Assembly (NCBI GenBank): GCA_963971535.1
Contig: OZ020587.1
Location: 157,602,488 to 157,666,487, forward strand
Source of the DNA: Notolepis coatsorum
Lineage: Eukaryota > Chordata > Actinopteri > Aulopiformes > Paralepididae
Direction of reading: 5' to 3'
DNA length: 64,000 nt
Shown in pieces: positions 59,070 through 64,000 of the stretch. The notes under the pieces were generated by a model, which worked only from the letters and a program-made list of their open reading frames with translations, was not told where the DNA came from and made no database searches. A program made the translations under genes and the position numbers. Each line of letters opens with the position of its first letter. Within the stretch, counting starts at the first letter, position 1.

Positions 59070-60656
59070 ATGGATTCAGCTGTGCTGGAATCCCTAAAGG
59101 GAAAGCGCGCGGTCGCGCAGACTGCTTTCAGTAAGAGGACCAACAGGATGGCTCTTACAATTCACCTGCTCAAGAAGAGGAATCTCATTGATGAGCTAAA
59201 TGGCCTTGTTGTGGACTTTGGTAGGGTCAGCGACACAGGGGCTGAATACCTCGATGCTCTCGAAGTGGAGGCAGAAGAAAACGACGATCCCAAGGTGATA
59301 GAGGAAGTCGAGAGCATAAAAGCGAAAACAACAAAGTGCTCAACCCGATATGAAGAAATGCTTACACTCACTGAAGAAGCACTATGGTCCAGATTCGCTG
59401 AAGTTGACATCAAATTGGATGCCGAGAAAGCGGAAAAGAAGTGGGCTGAATTAGAAGCGCTGGATCTGAAGGAGTTACTAGCGGAGGACTTTGATGTGCA
59501 GAGGGAGAGTCTGGGCGAGAAGATCCACAGGTTCGGGCAGAAAATGGCTGCTTGGGAAGGTCTTGTCTCCAGCACCAAGACAAAGGAGCTTAAAAAGCAA
59601 GAAGACGGGCTAAGAAACTTACAGAGTGACTGGGAGCGGAAATGGCGGCGGATGAACCCGAAGTCACAAAAGGGCTTTGCTTGGAGCCAGAATGAGGAGG
59701 AGGAAGAGGAGAGGGTAAAGCTGAAGTGCCAGCCAATCCATATATGCCTGAATCCAGTAGAGATAATCAACCTCTCTCTCTCAGTGAGCCTCCCGGTGTC
59801 AAGCAGGAAATCGCTGCAGGTCATGTAGACCTGCTCGGTCCGTCGGGGCCACTTCCAAGAAGTTCTGGAGCCAGTATCCAGTCTCTGGCTGGGACCAGCG
59901 CTGCACCAAATGTCGCAGGCACACCGCTAGGGTACCCAAATGCTCCACAAGGCGTCCTTCCTTATATGCAACCCAGAGTCCAGTTTCCACTCGAACCAGC
60001 ACGCCTCCCCACATTTTCTGGGAACATGGTCGATTATTACCGGTGGAAGGCGGAGTGGGAGGAGCTCGAGCTGCTTGGGAACCCGCAGAGGACTTTTGGA
60101 GTGACAAGGTTCCACCTTCTTGCAAGCCTGAGTGAGAAGGTGAAAAGGGACCTAGTCCTATCTAGCTGCAAGTCTGCAGAGGACATGTTTAATCGCCTTG
60201 CCAACAGGTATGGGAATAAAGCTAGGATCGTCCAGCTGATCGCAGGGCCTACCCCCCGTGAGGGGAAACAACCCAAGGAAGGCTATTGAACTGATCCAGG
60301 CAGTGGAGAGGGCTCTAGATAATCTCCTGATTTTGGGCGAAGAGGACGTTATAAAGAACCGTTTGGTCGCTCAGTCCCTAGAAAGAAAACTGCCTAGCTC
60401 CCTAAAGAAGGAATGGATTGCTCACAAAAATGAGCCTGCCAACGGGTTTGTTCCCCAGGACCACTTTGAGTGCTTGCTTCAATTCCTAAAAAAGCAGGAA
60501 GCAATCCTGGAGGAGCTTGACCAGCTAGAAGCAAGTCCTGGAGAGAAGAACTCCTCAGAGAAAAGCCTGGATGACAAACCAGATAAGGGAGTGAGAAGAT
60601 GCTTTTCCAGAGCCACTTCAGGCCAAAGAGGTCCTCAGTTAAGCTCCTGCACCTGA
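59070..60656 (+). pseudogene. BEL-3 gag, broken by frameshifts
   Basis: Three overlapping frames carry successive parts of one Gag. 59070-about 59720: ATG-started, Lys/Glu-rich helical N-terminus (about 215 residues). About 59726-60250: Pro-rich linker, then a DUF1759-like capsid start with LPTFSGNMVDYYRWKAEWEE and later LANRYGNKARIVQLI. About 60258-60656: helical capsid end with ERKLPSSLKKEW. The frame changes near 59,710-59,730 and 60,245-60,290 break the ORF, so this copy cannot make full Gag. Order and motifs are as expected for BEL/Pao. Confidence 0.85.
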
Positions 60657-60691
60657 AGCGGAGATGAGGCGCACCCTGGCAAGCTCTTTGC

Positions 60692-62800
60692 ATGCAGAAC
60701 CTTCAAAGAGTTGGACTGGCAAAGAAAAAGGCTCATCTAAGGGCTCATGGCACTTGCTATCTGTGCTTGAGCATCCACCCAAGAGATGGCCGTTGTAACC
60801 AAGGGTTCCTCTGCAGCAAATCAGGCTGTAGGAAAGAGGAACCGCCACACAACTACCTGCTCTGCCCAAGGCCCACTACTCAGAGGAAGGAGAGCGGCTG
60901 TGAGGGGCAAGGTGGCTCAAAGGAAGAGAAGAAAGGCTTGACCAGCATCCAAGAAGAGGCCCTTTCTAAAGTCCCGGAAAACATAAGGGCAGAGGTCAGA
61001 AAAGCATTTTCTAACAGAGCCTCGACTACAATGTGCACCAATACTGGCGTTGAACAGGAATACCCAGTGGTTATGATGTTACTGGAAGTAACAACGAATT
61101 CTGGCCAGTTGATCGGTGCCCTCATCGACCTTGCATCGGATACCAATTACATCCGAAACGATGCGGCCAAACGCCTCGGACTGACTGGTGTAAACATCAA
61201 GCTGATTGTCCACGGTATTGGAGGCATGGAAAAGACAGTGACAACCAAGCGGTATACCCTATGGCTGAGGGTGAAAACCTCCAAGGGGACCGTGGCAGAA
61301 CACAAACTGCTCTGCTATGGCCTGGAGAGCATCGCAGAGATAAGCCAGTCTGTCACTCCGCAACAGCTGCGGAAAATCTTTCCTGACGTCACCACGGAAG
61401 ACCTGGTCCGTCCTGAAAGTATCGACCTCCTGATTAGCCACAGAGAAGGTCGATTGGTCCCACAGCCAGTCAAAATGCAGGGAGATCTAGTCCTCTGGGA
61501 TGGACCACTGGGGAAGACTGTCGGCGGTACACACCCTGACCTCTTTGAAATGGTCGATCTAACCATGCACCAGTCTGACACTCACTTTGCAAGATCCATG
61601 AGAACATCCTCAAGGATGTACAAGGAGGTCCTTGTGGACTCAAGAGGCCTGACTGAAGACCTAGCAAGAAAGGACGTGGTCCTCAGCAACACGACTACCA
61701 CCAACAAGGAGTTGTTAGAGTGGTTCAAGTGGGACAGCATCGGAGCGGCTTGTGATCCGAAGTGCAGGAGCTGCAAGTGCAGCAAGTGTCCCCCAGGAGG
61801 CAAAGAGATGACCCTTGGAGAAGAAAGGGACCTCGAGAAAATAAAGGACTGCCTCACCTATGTGCTGGCAGACAAACACAGCAACACTCCTCTGATTGAG
61901 ACGACCAAAGGAGTGGAAAATATCCTGAGAGCTGGCGGCTTCTCCCTCAAACCGTGGGTCTGGATGGGCCAAAGTGGGAGGAGTGAGGACTCCACTGACC
62001 CCAATAGAAGCCTGTCAACCTCACCCAGAACCCTGATTCTCCCCAACCAGATGCAGGGCGAGGAGAATAAGGCGGTGGGGGTTGGATACAAACCCGAAAC
62101 AGACAAGCTCTGTGTTCTGACATCGATAAACTTCTCAAAGAAGCGAGGGAAGATGAGAACAGGGCTGGATCTACGGGAGGAGGAGATCAGGAGCAGCACA
62201 CTTAACCCTCTCACCCGGCGCATGCTGTTAAGCCAGATCGCTGTTTTCTATGATCCCATCGGCCTTGCCTCACCTGAATCAGACTGGCCCATGAAGACCG
62301 CCAGCAAGATTCTGTTGCTGATCAAATCGAAGGACTCCAGAGGAAAGCATTCTCTGCAGCGGTCACCAGAGACCAGTCCAAACAGCTGTCAGGCCAGAGC
62401 GACGCGAAGTTGTGCGGAATTGTCGCCTGGACAAGACAAGCAGTGGAAACCTGGCTGGGTGGCAACGGCCAGGCTCCCGGAACAGCAAAGTGGGAGGCAG
62501 GCCCAATCTGCAAAAGAAAGAGCAGCAGCTTTTCAGGATTTGGCTCTCGTGGCCCAAGACGGTGTTGAGTTCCGTGACACTACTGTCACTTTCCTACTGG
62601 TCAGAGAAGCGCATGAAGAAAAGGCCAAGAATGGGACTGAATGGGAGTGGAAGTTCCACCCTGCAGATGCTCCCCATCGGAATGGGGCAGCGGAGGCTGC
62701 AGGGAAGCTTTTGAAAAGAGTACTCAACAGAGGCGCTCACGTGGGTGCTTCAAACCCTGGTCTACCAGGCGGCCAACCTGAGAAATCAACGCCCTATTGA
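60692..62800 (+). pseudogene. BEL-3 pol, internally deleted (zinc knuckle, protease, RT linker and thumb, partial integrase)
   Basis: A 702-codon open stretch. It starts with Cys/His knuckles (CYLCLSIHPRDGRC), then the protease region with ALIDLASDTNYI, where the aspartate is kept but the usual D-S/T-G reads D-L-A, and a DUF1758-like part. A linker with CDPKCRSCKCSKC follows, up to LADKHS near 61,880. The RT catalytic core is missing: the protein resumes at ENILRAGGFSLKPWV, after where motif C should be, then VFYDPIGLASP of the RT connection. RNase H motifs and the integrase zinc region and first two acidic residues are also missing; the last integrase part has APHRNGAAEAA with its glutamate near 62,690. 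The frame survives two large deletions but breaks near 62,735. Non-autonomous. Confidence 0.85.
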
Positions 62801-63275
62801 CGCTAGAGCGCAAAGCCAAGAGGATGTAGTCGAGTATTTAACGCCTAACTCCCTCATCCTGGGCCGTGCCTCCATTGTAGGTGATACAAGTGGACTCGAC
62901 CTGTGCACCCATCTCTGGCACCGACTGAGAGCGATTCAAATCGGGGTGGACAGATTCTGGGCAAAATGGAGTGAGCTAGCTGGCCCAAATCTGTTTGTCC
63001 GCAACAAATGGCATCGGACAGAGCGGAACGTCAAGGTCGGGGATCTTGTCTGGATCGCCGACCAGAACGCGCTGAGAGGCCAGTTCCGTCTGGGAAGAAT
63101 CTTGTCAGTATACCCAGACAGAAAAGGGATTGTCAGGGACGCTGATATCAAGACATGTGCCAGCCTCATCGTCTCCCCTGCAGGTGGACAGAAGAAGAGG
63201 AGCTCTCCACTGCCCACGACCGTCATCAGGAGAGACGTAAGAAGATTGGTGTCGTTAAGAGGGGTCATTCTCTGA
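62745..63275 (+). pseudogene. BEL-3 pol, integrase C-terminal part in a shifted frame
   Basis: Continues pol in another frame: LQTLVYQAANLRNQRPIDAR and LTPNSLILGR are the conserved end of the BEL/Pao integrase core, followed by the DUF5641-type domain (VKVGDLVWIADQ, RILSVYPDRKGIVRDADIKT) and the stop at 63273-63275. From 62967 on it is duplicated at 48467-48826. The frame change from the upstream part is near 62,735-62,745. Confidence 0.85.
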
Positions 63276-63316
63276 TGTGAAGTAAGTTTCTGATCAAGCC
63301 AAGCGATCAGGAACTT

Positions 63317-63326
63317 AAGTGGGAGG
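63317..63326 (+). other. Polypurine tract of BEL-3
   Basis: AAGTGGGAGG directly before the right LTR start TGTCGAAC. The same sequence precedes the middle LTR at 48817-48826. Confidence 0.65.
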
Positions 63327-64000
63327 TGTCGAACTCTTTAGGAGAAAAGAGAGCCAAATGTATTTTATTGACTCAAAATTACATATATTATTTATCCAAA
63401 ACAAATGGTACAATTTAAATGTCCCCTAAATGATCAAATATACTCCTTGCAACTATTTTCAAAGTAAATTGAAATTAAATGAACTTTAGGGGTAAAAAGA
63501 GAATAATTTACATCAGGCATCTATGCGGGCAGCATGGGAGGGCTTGACTGGTTTACCATCTGGCATCTATGGGGGCAGCCCAGAGGACTTGCATTAAAAC
63601 CCCAGCTCATTCAGTCCATGATTCAGTCAGTCATTGAGTCAGCTCATTGTGCTCAGTGAGTTAAGCTGCAATCAGACCAGGAACGTGATGACCCAATGGT
63701 ATGTTTACTTTTACCTTCCCTGCTTGCTTAATGTGCATGTGCCCTGCTTGCTTTATGATGTGCTCTGCTTGCTCTGTTCATGTGCTTTGCTTGTGTTAGC
63801 TGTTAGCTCCCTAGCATATTAAACTAGCATGTTAGCTTTGCTCATCATGAAATGTTTGTAGCATGTTAGCTTTGCTCAACATGCTATGTTTGACATGCGG
63901 CCCCAGTGCACCCTGGGAAATGGTGTTTCTGTAGGCCTGTAATGTCTGGCATTACAACAGTTTGAATATATTGTTTGAACATTTTGATGCATGACACTCA
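63327..64000 (+). repeat. BEL-3 right LTR, cut by the window edge
   Basis: At least 674 bp matching 48827-48944 plus 56985-57540. It preserves the empty BEL-2 target site at 63440-63444. The LTR end lies beyond the window. Confidence 0.92.

Noticed and set aside
59162..59824. Minus-strand ORF of 220 codons
   Set aside because: It is the antisense shadow of the Lys/Glu-rich BEL-3 gag, explained by codon composition.

Overview
This window looks like repeat-dense chromosomal DNA of an animal, most likely a ray-finned fish. I see no host protein-coding gene, tRNA, rRNA or prokaryotic feature. The animal call rests on BEL/Pao LTR retrotransposons (a metazoan group), a primer site matching cytosolic tRNA-Tyr, a LINE-like 3' end and a hAT-like non-autonomous DNA element. 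The fish assignment and the species are inference.

Layout. (1) 1-33703 and 42812-48203: about 38 kb, roughly 1,360 units, of one G-rich 28-bp minisatellite, amplified in nested blocks with exact offsets of 28 bp, 700 bp, 2,236 bp, 5,766 bp, 4,360 bp and 5,428 bp. A 402-bp minus-strand LINE-like 3' fragment sits in the array twice (25481-25882 and 30909-31310), carried by the 5,428-bp duplication. (2) 33704-42811: BEL-1, a complete plus-strand BEL/Pao element inserted in the satellite. It has 1.43-kb LTRs, a 5-bp target duplication AGGAC, a tRNA-Tyr primer site and one uninterrupted gag-pol ORF. (3) 48204-64000: a second, older BEL/Pao family (BEL-3) in a three-LTR arrangement. A truncated LTR is joined to the 3' end of the coding region, followed by a complete-looking middle LTR, a decayed and internally deleted gag-pol, and a right LTR that runs off the window. 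(4) 48945-56979: BEL-2, a minus-strand relative of BEL-1, inserted in the middle LTR of BEL-3 with target duplication ATACT. Its 1,882-codon ORF is fully open but has lost the N-terminal part of the reverse transcriptase, including the motif A aspartate. (5) 57640-58347: a hAT-like non-autonomous element followed by AT and AAT microsatellites.

Order of events. The LINE fragment entered the satellite before the 5,428-bp duplication. BEL-1 is recent (LTRs differ by 4 substitutions and 4 small indels). BEL-3 was present before BEL-2 landed in it. BEL-2 is also recent (one substitution over 820 aligned LTR bases), so its RT-deleted genome was probably copied in trans by an intact relative such as BEL-1. 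The interest of the window lies in the satellite's amplification history and in this autonomous / non-autonomous BEL pair; I found no new host gene system.
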